This document shows, piece by piece, positions 1-5,241 of a DNA stretch of 5,244 nt. Numbering within the stretch: position 1 is the first letter of the stretch; each line of letters starts with the position of its first letter. The DNA comes from Bacteroidales bacterium UBA2632 (GTDB lineage Bacteria; Bacteroidota; Bacteroidia; Bacteroidales; Dysgonomonadaceae): positions 1 through 5,244 of the forward strand of contig DENY01000047.1 of NCBI GenBank assembly GCA_002359825.1, in the 5' to 3' direction. Below the pieces are notes generated by a model. The model was not told the origin of the DNA and made no database searches. It saw only the letters and a program-made list of their open reading frames with translations. The position numbers were made by a program, and so were the translations under genes.

Positions 1-2
1 TG

Positions 3-19
3 CGACCACGATGTGGTCG
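3..19. repeat. Perfect short hairpin (7-bp stem, 3-base loop)
   Basis: CGACCAC, a GAT loop, then GTGGTCG form a perfect inverted repeat. A GTTTTT run follows four bases after the right arm (23-28), so it could be a weak rightward terminator, but the gap before the T-run is longer than usual. No rightward gene is visible to its left because the window begins here. It may belong to the mobile or decayed segment that borders the restriction gene fragment. Confidence 0.45.
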
Positions 20-53
20 AATGTTTTTACTCGAAAGTGTACTATAAACATGT

Positions 54-69
54 GACCTCTATGGAGGTC
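54..69. repeat. Perfect short hairpin (6-bp stem, 4-base loop)
   Basis: GACCTC, loop TATG, then GAGGTC form a perfect inverted repeat, followed by only three T residues on the plus strand. This is the second GC-rich hairpin within 70 bases of otherwise AT-rich non-coding DNA. It is not a convincing terminator; function unknown. Confidence 0.4.
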
Positions 70-111
70 TTTGGCTCTCGTATATCTAAAAGAAAATATT
101 TTGCACACAAA

Positions 112-699
112 TTATGCTGATTGAACTGATGAACGCTGATAGGTTCGAACACCTTTTGAATGTCTTTCGAAAATGGTTCGAACACATTGAGAAAAACCTG
201 AGTAACTATCCCCTGTTTCCTTACAATAGTCAGTAGTGAACTCTTTTGTGAATTTATTAAGCATTTGAGCATAAGAGTTCATAAATGCTTCATTTTTTTC
301 TTTTGCTTTATATCCAAGAGGTTCTATAATTTCTATAAAGAGATTTTCCTCGCCTGAGATAAAATGCCAAAATTCTTGACCGCAATATTTAAAATAATCG
401 CCTTTATCTGGACGGCTATCTTTACCATAACAGCAGCCATTTATAGAAACAACATTCAATTGAGAATTGCTTGTACGCAACGTTCGTTTCGCTGTTCTAA
501 AGTCATCTTTTAACCTCTTAATCTGTGAGCTATTTCCCCAATTTGGCCCTGATTTAATAGTTACAATATATCTTCTATCATCATAATCGAATTCTAAATC
601 AATTCCAGGGATGCCTGATTTCCAACCGTTGTAAACCTTCTCATTGATAAATATAGCAAGTCCTTCAAGCCAGTCACCAAAAATCCCTTCTTCGCTAGA
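112..699 (-). pseudogene. PmeII-like type II restriction endonuclease, truncated at both ends
   Basis: The minus strand is open in one frame from 699 to a TAA at 112-114. About 163 codons (699 to about 211) read as the middle and late part of a restriction endonuclease I recognise from memory as the PmeII family, usually about 240 residues. Numbering from 699: GDWLEG at 8-13; a PD-(D/E)XK-like core with D34 in PGIDLEF and K49 in VTIKSGP; then PNWGNSSQ, NGCCYG, PDKGDYFKYCGQ and EPLGYKAKEKNE. A TAA at 700-702 lies immediately upstream in frame, and the preceding codons do not resemble the family. No ATG or GTG start is in a sensible place; the first usable alternative start is a TTG at 480, inside the domain. 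At the 3' end the family's C-terminus gives way after YCKETG (near 211) to about 32 unrelated codons. No methyltransferase partner lies in the window. The core is stop-free, so decay is probably recent. Product almost certainly inactive. Confidence 0.75.
142..185. repeat. 33-bp-spaced direct repeat GGTTCGAACAC with phased TTCGAA palindromes
   Basis: GGTTCGAACAC occurs at 142-152 and again at 175-185. Each copy contains the 8-bp palindrome GTTCGAAC (143-150, 176-183), and a related palindrome TTTCGAAA lies between them (165-172). The TTCGAA centres are at 146.5, 168.5 and 179.5, that is 22 and 11 bp apart, close to whole helical turns. The sites fall in the foreign tail of the restriction gene fragment. 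They could be protein-binding sites or recombination arm sites. Confidence 0.5.
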
Positions 700-708
700 T
701 TAAAGATT

Positions 709-722
709 GCACTCATTAGTGC
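709..722. repeat. Short hairpin overlapping the orphan terminator
   Basis: GCACT, loop CATT, AGTGC form a perfect 5-bp inverted repeat. Its last two bases (721-722) are the first two of the terminator stem at 721-743, so the two structures compete for those bases in a rightward transcript. It lies within ten bases of the point where the restriction enzyme similarity stops. Confidence 0.35.
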
Positions 723-749
723 CCCGATTCCTATGGTCGGGGCCTTTTT
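721..749 (+). terminator. Rho-independent terminator, rightward, orphan
   Basis: GCCCCGA (721-727), a 9-base loop, TCGGGGC (737-743), then C and TTTTT (745-749) form a canonical GC-rich stem with a U-tract for rightward transcription. No plus-strand gene ends before it in this window; the only nearby coding sequence is the restriction fragment, which runs the other way. The terminator was therefore probably brought in with the sequence that replaced the 5' end of that gene, or its own gene was deleted. Confidence 0.7.
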
Positions 750-813
750 GTGCCCAAACCATAAAATCCATGAAATAATAACCATGAAATTGTTATTAAT
801 GTTGTATTGATTT

Positions 814-849
814 ACAAAAGTATTACTTTTTGTGTGAATGACAAAAGTA
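814..849. repeat. Three CAAAAGTA elements around the leftward promoter
   Basis: On the plus strand ACAAAAGTA occurs at 814-822 and 841-849 (27-bp spacing), with an inverted imperfect copy, TACTTTTTGT (one extra T), at 824-833. The first two form an imperfect palindrome. They overlap the -7 box, spacer and -33 box, so a regulator bound here could block RNA polymerase. Part of the similarity follows from the promoter consensus itself. Confidence 0.45.
815..845 (-). promoter_or_regulatory. Leftward Bacteroidetes-type promoter
   Basis: On the minus strand TTTG (845-842) is followed after 19 bases by TACTTTTG (822-815), matching the Bacteroidetes primary sigma pattern of a -33 TTTG and a -7 TAnnTTTG. 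Transcription would start near 808 and run left. An ATG at 785-783 opens a 63-codon frame, but that frame only runs through the complement of the terminator and then out of frame through the endonuclease remnant, so it is probably not a real gene. CAAAAGTA elements overlap both boxes, which would suit an operator. Confidence 0.6.
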
Positions 850-1038
850 AGATTAATTACAAAACCTGCACAATAAAGTCAATTTGCAACCTGTCTTTTT
901 GATAAAGAAATAGAATTGGTATTGATTGTGTAGTATATATACGAATAGAATGTGAAGAGAATAGTATGATTACATGTGATTATTCATCATGTGAGTTTGT
1001 AGAAGTTGGAGTCGAAAGCGTTCGGAACAACTAAACAT
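850..1038. other. AT-rich non-coding DNA
   Basis: I see no gene, RNA gene or consensus promoter in this stretch on either strand. A short direct repeat, CATGTGA, occurs at 973-979 and 988-994, but it is too short to interpret. Confidence 0.5.
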
Positions 1039-1082
1039 AAAAATAGGCAATCGCTGTGTCCAAACAAACGCGACTGCCTATT
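1039..1082 (-). terminator. Rho-independent terminator, leftward
   Basis: AATAGGCAATCGC (1042-1054) and GCGACTGCCTATT (1070-1082) pair over 13 positions with one exception. On the minus strand that position (1074 with 1050) is a G-U wobble, so the leftward RNA has an unbroken stem, whereas the plus strand has an A-C mismatch. The A-run at 1039-1043 gives a five-base U-tract on the minus strand only. Both asymmetries point to leftward termination. It lies about 300 bases downstream of the M48 protease stop and could end that transcript together with any small ORFs in between. Confidence 0.7.
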
Positions 1083-1122
1083 GTCTCTACTAAAGCTTAA
1101 TTTTAGCGTGCTAAAACAGACA
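1082..1122. repeat. Nested inverted repeats between two terminators
   Basis: TGTCT (1082-1086) and AGACA (1118-1122) enclose an inner perfect inverted repeat, TTTTAGC (1101-1107), GT, GCTAAAA (1110-1116). The inner arms with a two-base centre make a 16-bp near-palindrome suitable as a dimeric operator. In RNA the minimum loop size would force some inner pairs open. The element fits exactly between the leftward terminator (1039-1082) and the rightward terminator (1125-1150). Confidence 0.4.
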
Positions 1123-1124
1123 TT

Positions 1125-1150
1125 AGCCCCACTGTTATCAGGGCTTTTTT
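1125..1150 (+). terminator. Rho-independent terminator, rightward
   Basis: AGCCC (1125-1129), an 11-base loop, GGGCT (1141-1145) and a T-run to 1150 form a short terminator for rightward transcription. No plus-strand gene ends upstream in the window, so it would end either a small RNA from the 960-1120 region or read-through from the left. It shares a CATTAG-CCCC entry sequence with the orphan terminator at 721-749. Confidence 0.55.
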
Positions 1151-1151
1151 A

Positions 1152-1256
1152 TTACCCGTCTTCTAACAGTATCGTGTGAGTATAACCTCCCCATATACCA
1201 AATTGTTCACAAACTGTAGTGGGATTTTGTTTTCGACTATAAGAAGTCTGAAACAT
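1152..1256 (-). CDS. Possible small protein, 34 residues, unrecognised
   Basis: An ATG at 1256-1254 opens 34 codons ending in TAA at 1154-1152. The product begins MFQTSYSRKQNPTTVCEQ, continues FGIWGGYTHT and ends ILLEDG. The composition (single Cys, aromatic and Gly-rich centre, few low-complexity residues) looks more like real protein than random AT-rich DNA, but I do not recognise a family. No ribosome site is visible, which is usual in this phylum. It lies in the leftward direction downstream of the M48 protease and before the leftward terminator at 1039-1082. It overlaps the end of another short leftward ORF (1237-1329) in a different frame, so the pair may be one gene broken by a frameshift. 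Low confidence. Confidence 0.25.
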   Translation of the reverse strand: MFQTSYSRKQNPTTVCEQFGIWGGYTHTILLEDG

Positions 1257-1329
1257 TCAATGATGGACCAGATTTTTCAAGTTCAAATTGTTCACTCTCA
1301 GTTGTCCATTCAAAAACTAGAATGACCAC
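1237..1329 (-). CDS. Possible small ORF or gene remnant, 30 residues
   Basis: A GTG at 1329-1327 can start a 30-codon frame ending in TAG at 1239-1237, including FEWTTESEQFELEKSGPS and ending SLNVSDFL. The frame is also open upstream without an ATG, reading KNQREAHRQKFREV back to just past the M48 protease stop. The charged, protein-like composition suggests the C-terminal end of a former gene whose start is lost, but I recognise no family. It overlaps the 34-residue ORF at 1152-1256 by 20 bases in another frame. Could be chance. Confidence 0.2.
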   Translation of the reverse strand: MVILVFEWTTESEQFELEKSGPSLNVSDFL

Positions 1330-1382
1330 TTCTCTGAACTTTTGCCTGTGGGCTTCACGCTGGTTTTTATTTTTTGTTGCGT

Positions 1383-2225
1383 TTAATTTTGAACACCAGC
1401 ACCTTCATAGTACTTAAGGGCTTCGGGCATGTGCTCTTTAATTTTGGCAATTCTATTTTGATCGTTGGGGTGGGTGCTCATTATTTCGGGACCAGAGTTG
1501 CCACCTGCTTGCGCCATTCTTGTCCAAAAATCTACCGCAGTACGTGGGTCATATCCTGCCATGGCCATAAATATCAAACCCAACTCGTCGGCTTCATATT
1601 CATGTTTGCGTGAATATGGGAGCATAACACCCAATTGACTACCAATTCCGAAAACCATACCACCAATTTGTTGTGCTGCAGCATTGTTGCCCAGTAATCC
1701 ACCAGCTATCTGTCCACCATATTGCAATGCCATTTGTTGGCTAATGCGTTCGTTTGCATGTTTAGCAACAGCATGCGCTACTTCGTGACCCAACACTATA
1801 GCTAATCCGTTCTCATCTCTGGTAATAGGAAGCAAACCTTCGTACACCACAATCTTGCCACCTGGCATACAGAAAGCATTTACATCACCGCTTTTCACTA
1901 AATTAAATTCCCAACTGAAGTTTTTCAGTTCAGATTCATATCCATTGTTTCTGAAAAATGTTTCAACAGCAGCAGCTATTCTTCTTCCCACTGTTTCCAC
2001 TTGACGGGCGTGTGGGGTGTTTTTCACAACGGGTGCGCCATGCAAAAAATCTTGGTATTGTTGCAGGCTTAAAGTCAACACTTCTTGGTCTGGAACTAAT
2101 AGTAATTGTTTACGACCCAAAATTGGGACACTTCCGCAAGCCTGAAGTATTAGTGCTAAAACAGAAATAAACAGCGTGTACTTTATTGTTTTGTACGTCT
2201 GTTTTTTTAATTTAATTGTTGTCAT
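1383..2225 (-). CDS. M48-family zinc metalloprotease, predicted lipoprotein
   Basis: This 280-residue protein is a predicted envelope metallopeptidase of the M48 family, of the LoiP/YggG/Oma1-like type, whose members degrade damaged or misfolded envelope proteins. The N-terminus is a lipoprotein signal: Lys-rich start, hydrophobic stretch at about 17-28, and lipobox LQAC with the lipidated Cys at position 30. The mature protein should be membrane-anchored and act on the periplasmic side. The catalytic motif HEVAH is at 147-151 (zinc ligands H147 and H151, catalytic base E148); the third ligand is expected in EYEAD at 209-213, probably E209. A Gly/Ala/Met-rich segment at 165-200 lies between them. 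A late STHPNDQNRI motif (250-259) is typical of the family. There is no TPR domain, so it is shorter than BepA. The ATG at 2225 gives an intact signal peptide. It is divergent from parC; I could not find a convincing promoter. The leftward terminator at 1039-1082 may end its transcript. Substrate unknown. Confidence 0.9.
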   Translation of the reverse strand: MTTIKLKKQTYKTIKYTLFISVLALILQACGSVPILGRKQLLLVPDQEVLTLSLQQYQDFLHGAPVVKNTPHARQVETVGRRIAAAVETFFRNNGYESELKNFSWEFNLVKSGDVNAFCMPGGKIVVYEGLLPITRDENGLAIVLGHEVAHAVAKHANERISQQMALQYGGQIAGGLLGNNAAAQQIGGMVFGIGSQLGVMLPYSRKHEYEADELGLIFMAMAGYDPRTAVDFWTRMAQAGGNSGPEIMSTHPNDQNRIAKIKEHMPEALKYYEGAGVQN

Positions 2226-2368
2226 AATTAAGAGCTTATATTATTTATTAATGATAAAATAAATATTGAAATAAATTTGTATATACTGCTTTAACAAAAA
2301 TGGAGGAAAGAGGTTTAATCTTAGAGTAAATAATTAAAACAAATAGAGGCTCTCTCACTCATATCTTG
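2226..2368. other. Divergent intergenic DNA between the M48 gene and parC
   Basis: This AT-rich stretch must contain the leftward promoter of the M48 protease, but I find no full TTTG-N19-TAnnTTTG match on the minus strand. The nearest -7 candidates, CATTTTTG (2302-2295) and a TCTATTTG further upstream, each miss a fixed position and lack a correctly spaced TTTG. No RNA gene or ORF is evident. Confidence 0.4.
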
Positions 2369-2400
2369 TTTGCATATCACATGAAAAATAAATACCTTTG
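2369..2400 (+). promoter_or_regulatory. parC: Bacteroidetes-type promoter for parC
   Basis: TTTG (2369-2372), 20 bases, then TACCTTTG (2393-2400) match both boxes of the Bacteroidetes primary sigma promoter at the expected spacing. Transcription should start near 2407, giving a leader of about 92 bases before the parC ATG at 2499. The leader holds a terminator-like hairpin and a 19-codon ORF. Confidence 0.7.
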
Positions 2401-2421
2401 AACGATTTTACAATTTTAAAT

Positions 2422-2462
2422 ACTCCAAATGTATGAAAAACAAACTATTTGGAGTGCTTTTT
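2422..2462 (+). terminator. Terminator-like hairpin in the parC leader (possible attenuator)
   Basis: ACTCCAAAT (2422-2430) and ATTTGGAGT (2447-2455) are a perfect 9-bp inverted repeat with a 16-base loop, followed by GC and TTTTT (2458-2462). It begins only about 15 bases after the predicted transcription start of parC, so it would stop the parC transcript unless prevented. The loop contains the ATG of a short ORF that runs through the right arm and U-tract. The stem has only three G-C pairs, so it may be leaky. It could instead be a 5' stabilising stem-loop. Confidence 0.5.
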
Positions 2463-2492
2463 ACATCATATATATTTGTTTTTCAATTATAA
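2433..2492 (+). CDS. Possible leader peptide upstream of parC, 19 residues
   Basis: ATG at 2433 opens MKNKLFGVLFTSYIFVFQL followed by TAA at 2490-2492, six bases before the parC ATG. The start lies in the loop of the leader hairpin and the codons cover its right arm and U-tract, so ribosomes translating it would melt the hairpin. There is no run of one amino acid as in classic biosynthetic attenuators; the peptide is hydrophobic with five Phe. No Shine-Dalgarno is present, but the loop is A-rich, which favours initiation in this phylum. It may be a chance ORF. Confidence 0.3.
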   Translation: MKNKLFGVLFTSYIFVFQL

Positions 2493-2498
2493 AACTAT

Positions 2499-5237
2499 AT
2501 GTCCTCTAAAGATTTAGATAAGGATAGTATCGATAACGTCGATAACGAATCCGAAAATGATAACATTAAAGATAATTCTGACCGCAAGACCACGACCGGC
2601 TCAAAGTTTGCACAAAAAATTAGCGATGATGCACCGTTAAACTTAACGAAGATGTATCAAGACTGGTTTCTTGACTATGCATCTTATGTTATATTGGAAC
2701 GTGCTGTACCACATCGCAATGATGGATTGAAGCCTGTTCAACGCCGCATACTCTATTCGATGAGACGAATGGATGATGGACGATATAACAAGGTGGCAAA
2801 TATAATTGGTAATACCATGCAGTTTCACCCACACGGTGATGCATCCATTGGTGATGCATTGGTGCAATTGGGGCAAAAAGATTTGCTCATAGATTGTCAA
2901 GGTAACTGGGGAAATATTCTCACAGGTGATGGGGCTGCTGCTCCTCGTTATATCGAAGCCAGGCTTTCTAAGTTTGCATTGGAAGTATTGTTTAACAACA
3001 AAACAACTGATTTCAAAAACTCTTATGATGGCCGAAATCAAGAACCTATTACACTTCCCGTAAAGTTCCCCTTGCTATTGGCACAAGGTGCTGAAGGGAT
3101 TGCTGTGGGATTGTCGTCACGCATACTGCCTCACAACTTCAATGAACTTTGTGATGCAGCTGTTGCCTATTTAAACGATGAAGAGTTTAAACTTTACCCC
3201 GATTTCTTGACTGGTGGTTCTATTGATGTGGAGCGATACAATGATGGTGAACGAGGTGGTGCCGTGAAGGTGCGCGCCAACATCACAAAGCTAGACAACA
3301 AAACCCTTATCATAAAAGATATTCCGTTTGGTAAAACTACGGCTACTATTGTAGATTCTATCCTTAGAGCCAACGATAAGAACAAGATTAAGATTAGAAA
3401 AGTAGATGACATAACGGCACAAAATGTAGAAATACAGATTCAATTGGCTGCTGGGGTCTCATCCGATAAGACAATAGATGCACTCTATGCTTTTACGGAT
3501 TGCGAGATAAGCATCTCTTCCAATTGTTGCGTAATTGAGGACAACAAACCTCACTTCTTAAGTGTTAGTCACCTACTGCGTAGCTCCGTTGATAATACAA
3601 AAGAGCTATTGCGCCAAGAGTTACTGATTGAAAAGCATGAAAAACAAGAAGCTCTTTTATTTGCTTCTCTTGAGCAAATATTTATTGAGGAACGAATCTA
3701 TAAAGACAAAGAGTTTGAGAATGCTAAAAGTATGGACGATGCCATAAAGCATGTTGATACTCGTTTAACTCCTCACAAACCCACTTTCATTAGAGAGATC
3801 AATCGTGATGATATATTGCGATTGATGGAGATAAAGATGGCACGTATCCTTAAATTTAACTCTGATAAAGCGAACGAAATAATTGCTCGTTATAAGAGCC
3901 AAATAGAAGAGATTGATCATAAACTTGAGAATTTGGTGGACTATACCATCTCTTGGTTCTTGATGTTGAAAGAGAAATATGGTAAGGATTGGCCACGTAG
4001 AACAACAATTCGTAGCTTTGAGACAATTGAAGCATCGAAAGTAGTAGAAGCCAATGAGAAACTTTACATCAATCGTGAAGAAGGTTTCATTGGAACATCG
4101 CTCAAGAAAGATGAGTTCATTGCTAACTGTTCTGAGTTGGAGGATGTGATTGTCTTCTTTAAAGATGGGAAGTACAAAGTTGTGAAGGTGAGCGACAAGA
4201 TGTTTGTGGGTAAGAATATTTTATATGCCAATGTCTTCAAGCGCAATGATAAGCGTACTATATACAACGTTATTTATAGAAGTGGAAAACTCACTCCTCA
4301 TTATATTAAGCGTTTTGCTGTGCAAGGCGTGACCCGTGACAAAGATTATGATTTGACACGTGGCAAACCTGGTTCTCGTATTGCTTATTTCAGTGCTAAC
4401 CCCAACGGCGAAGCCGAAACAGTAAAGGTATATCTAAAGCCAAAACCTCGTTTGCGTATCCTTACTTTCGAGAAAGATTTCAGTGAAATAGCTATTAGGG
4501 GTAGGGGAGCAATGGGGAATATTCTCACCAAATCGGAGGTGCACAAAATAACGTTGAAACAAAAAGGCGTTTCAACCTTGGGTGGGCGCAAGGTTTGGTT
4601 CGACCCCGATGTGCTACGACTTAACTATGACGAGCGGGGTATCTATTTGGGAGAATTCCACGGTGAGGACAGAATATTGGTTGTTCTCAAGAATGGAGAT
4701 TTCTATACCACCAACTTTGATTTAACCCAGCACTTTTCTGCTAACATTCTTAGAATTGAGAAATTTAATCTCGATAAAGTATGGACAGCTGCCCTATATG
4801 ATGCGGATCAAAAATTCACTTATCTGAAAAGATTCACTTTTGAAGATTCAGAAAAAATATTGAACTTTATGGGTGATAATCCTGATTCTTCTTTATATTT
4901 GTTGTCAGATGTATATTATGCACGCATCAACGCTATCTTTGGTGGCAATGATGATTTTAGAGACCCATTGGAAATTGATGCCGACGAATTTATAGGAATC
5001 AAAAGTTACAGAGCCAAAGGTAAACGAATAGCTAACTACGAAGTCAAAACTATTGAAGAGTTAGAACCGTTACGTTTCCCCGAAGTAGATGAAGAGGAAC
5101 TCTTGGGTTCTAAGAAAATTGAGATCAGTGCTGAAGATGATGACACTGATATTGGCGAGAATGAAACAAATCCAGATGAAGGCAAAAGTAAAAATGACAT
5201 TCGCGATGAGATAGATGGACAAATGACATTGTTTTAG
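2499..5237 (+). CDS. parC: DNA topoisomerase IV subunit A (ParC)
   Basis: This is the DNA-cleaving subunit of topoisomerase IV, which with ParE decatenates daughter chromosomes and relaxes supercoils using ATP. The polypeptide has 912 residues, longer than E. coli ParC (about 750) but usual for Bacteroidetes. Residues 1-45 are a polar acidic extension. The breakage-reunion domain follows: RAVPHRNDGLKPVQRR (68-83), the helix and quinolone pocket HPHGDASIGDA (110-120), QGNWG (134-138), and the catalytic Arg-Tyr pair R150-Y151 in APRYIEARLSK. A coiled-coil region spans about 365-485. The C-terminal domain (about 520-850) is beta-rich, probably a degenerate pinwheel; it has GRGAMG (668-673) but no canonical GyrA box QRRGGRG, which favours ParC over GyrA. 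Residues 862-896 are acidic. The serine equivalent to E. coli Ser80 is Ala115. The start is the first ATG after the consensus promoter, without Shine-Dalgarno. ParE is not in the window. Confidence 0.9.
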   Translation: MSSKDLDKDSIDNVDNESENDNIKDNSDRKTTTGSKFAQKISDDAPLNLTKMYQDWFLDYASYVILERAVPHRNDGLKPVQRRILYSMRRMDDGRYNKVANIIGNTMQFHPHGDASIGDALVQLGQKDLLIDCQGNWGNILTGDGAAAPRYIEARLSKFALEVLFNNKTTDFKNSYDGRNQEPITLPVKFPLLLAQGAEGIAVGLSSRILPHNFNELCDAAVAYLNDEEFKLYPDFLTGGSIDVERYNDGERGGAVKVRANITKLDNKTLIIKDIPFGKTTATIVDSILRANDKNKIKIRKVDDITAQNVEIQIQLAAGVSSDKTIDALYAFTDCEISISSNCCVIEDNKPHFLSVSHLLRSSVDNTKELLRQELLIEKHEKQEALLFASLEQIFIEERIYKDKEFENAKSMDDAIKHVDTRLTPHKPTFIREINRDDILRLMEIKMARILKFNSDKANEIIARYKSQIEEIDHKLENLVDYTISWFLMLKEKYGKDWPRRTTIRSFETIEASKVVEANEKLYINREEGFIGTSLKKDEFIANCSELEDVIVFFKDGKYKVVKVSDKMFVGKNILYANVFKRNDKRTIYNVIYRSGKLTPHYIKRFAVQGVTRDKDYDLTRGKPGSRIAYFSANPNGEAETVKVYLKPKPRLRILTFEKDFSEIAIRGRGAMGNILTKSEVHKITLKQKGVSTLGGRKVWFDPDVLRLNYDERGIYLGEFHGEDRILVVLKNGDFYTTNFDLTQHFSANILRIEKFNLDKVWTAALYDADQKFTYLKRFTFEDSEKILNFMGDNPDSSLYLLSDVYYARINAIFGGNDDFRDPLEIDADEFIGIKSYRAKGKRIANYEVKTIEELEPLRFPEVDEEELLGSKKIEISAEDDDTDIGENETNPDEGKSKNDIRDEIDGQMTLF

Positions 5238-5241
5238 ACTA

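Noticed and set aside
142..152. GGTTCGAAC resembling the T-arm of a tRNA, suggesting a tRNA fragment or attachment site
   Set aside because: No acceptor, anticodon or D arm surrounds either copy, and the palindromic phased context explains it better.
42..272. 76-codon leftward ORF containing a repeated VFEP motif
   Set aside because: It overlaps the endonuclease remnant in another frame; the VFEP repeat merely translates the 33-bp DNA repeat. I recognise no family.
594..785. 63-codon leftward ORF starting at the ATG 785, just downstream of a good promoter
   Set aside because: Its first half is the complement of a terminator and its second half reads the endonuclease fragment in the wrong frame, so the product has no sensible protein character.
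973..994. Direct repeat CATGTGA, 15 bp apart
   Set aside because: Seven bases, AT-rich context, only two copies; likely chance.
960..1150. Possible tmRNA or other known RNA because of dense hairpins
   Set aside because: No tag-coding sequence like the usual Bacteroidetes ANNYALAA, no tRNA-like ends and no CCA were found.
1346..1377. Possible rightward terminator: GTG/CAC stem with TTTTTATTTTTT
   Set aside because: The stem is only three continuous pairs with asymmetric bulges, and no rightward gene precedes it.
2499..5237. Alternative identity as GyrA
   Set aside because: No canonical GyrA box is present, and the length and the ASIGDA pocket motif fit Bacteroidetes ParC better.
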